Below are positions 5,006 through 5,093 of a DNA stretch of 5,093 nucleotides, piece after piece. Source of the DNA: Prevotellaceae bacterium. Lineage in GTDB: Bacteria > Bacteroidota > Bacteroidia > Bacteroidales > UBA932. The number at the start of each line of letters is the position of its first letter. The first letter of the stretch is position 1. Both the position numbers and the translations under genes were made by a program. Below the pieces are notes generated by a model. That model did not search any database, was not told where the DNA came from, and saw only the letters and a list, made by a program, of their open reading frames with translations. The stretch covers positions 1-5,093 of the forward strand of contig JAIRYH010000103.1 in the NCBI GenBank assembly GCA_031267855.1, read 5' to 3'.

Positions 5006-5093
5006 GCTTATTATATTTTGAAATTGCAAGTTAAAATCCGATTTGATTTAGAACCGGATACCATGACGGGGCATGAATTTGGGGGTGAAATAA
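5006..5093. other. AT-rich spacer after trkA, possible start of a next gene
   Basis: No terminator with a clear T-tract is seen. A 5-bp stem, ATCCG (5036-5040) with CGGAT (5055-5059), is the only inverted repeat of note. An ATG at 5063 opens a + strand frame that is still open at the window edge (MTGHEFGGEI), but ten residues are too few to judge. It does not look like the start of TrkH. Continued transcription from trkA into a following gene is possible. Confidence 0.4.

Noticed and set aside
4220..5029. Minus-strand open frames opposite trkA (4220-4549, 4282-4746, 4598-5029)
   Set aside because: They overlap trkA fully or almost fully, show no domain, and have shadow-like composition.

Overview
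The window looks like a chromosomal segment from a member of the Bacteroidota, probably Bacteroidales. The evidence is indirect. Start codons lack Shine-Dalgarno sequences and sit behind A/T-rich leaders. Several leaders carry approximate matches to the Bacteroidota promoter (TTTG near -33, TAnnTTTG near -7). The protein families present (a two-half GNAT-like protein, a DUF2795-type protein next to trkA) are also typical of that phylum. Coding DNA is moderately GC-rich and true intergenic DNA is AT-rich and full of short repeats.

Layout: all five convincing genes are on the + strand. Positions 1-340 carry no gene but a dense set of short repeats: a tandem octamer, a run of AATTAGG heptamers, two small hairpins, and a large inverted repeat built from GTTGAAA/CAACTTT heptamers. 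Then come a GNAT-like acetyltransferase-fold protein (341-1456); a 208-bp gap with a GC-rich imperfect hairpin, a possible terminator and a promoter-like site; a LolD/MacB-type ABC transporter ATPase (1665-2372); and a PduO-type cob(I)alamin adenosyltransferase (2418-2960). A 471-bp gap follows. Its first part is GC-rich and may be gene debris, it holds a clear 11-bp hairpin terminator at 3221-3250, and it ends in an AT-rich promoter region. The last unit is a two-gene operon: a small acidic DUF2795-like protein (3432-3653) and the potassium-uptake regulator TrkA (3656-5005), separated by 2 bp. Positions 5006-5093 are AT-rich spacer, in which the next gene may begin.

How the genes work together: the DUF2795-like/trkA pair is the only strongly supported functional unit. 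The ABC ATPase and the adenosyltransferase are 45 bp apart and may be cotranscribed, but their biochemistry is unrelated and no permease gene is present. I see no defence system, mobile element with a transposase, CRISPR array, tRNA or rRNA. Most of the window is ordinary core-genome content, and I do not find a convincing undescribed system. The items most worth a second look are the heptamer inverted repeat, the coupling of the acidic small protein to TrkA, the degenerate second nucleotide-binding motif of TrkA, and the GC-rich stretch after the adenosyltransferase gene.
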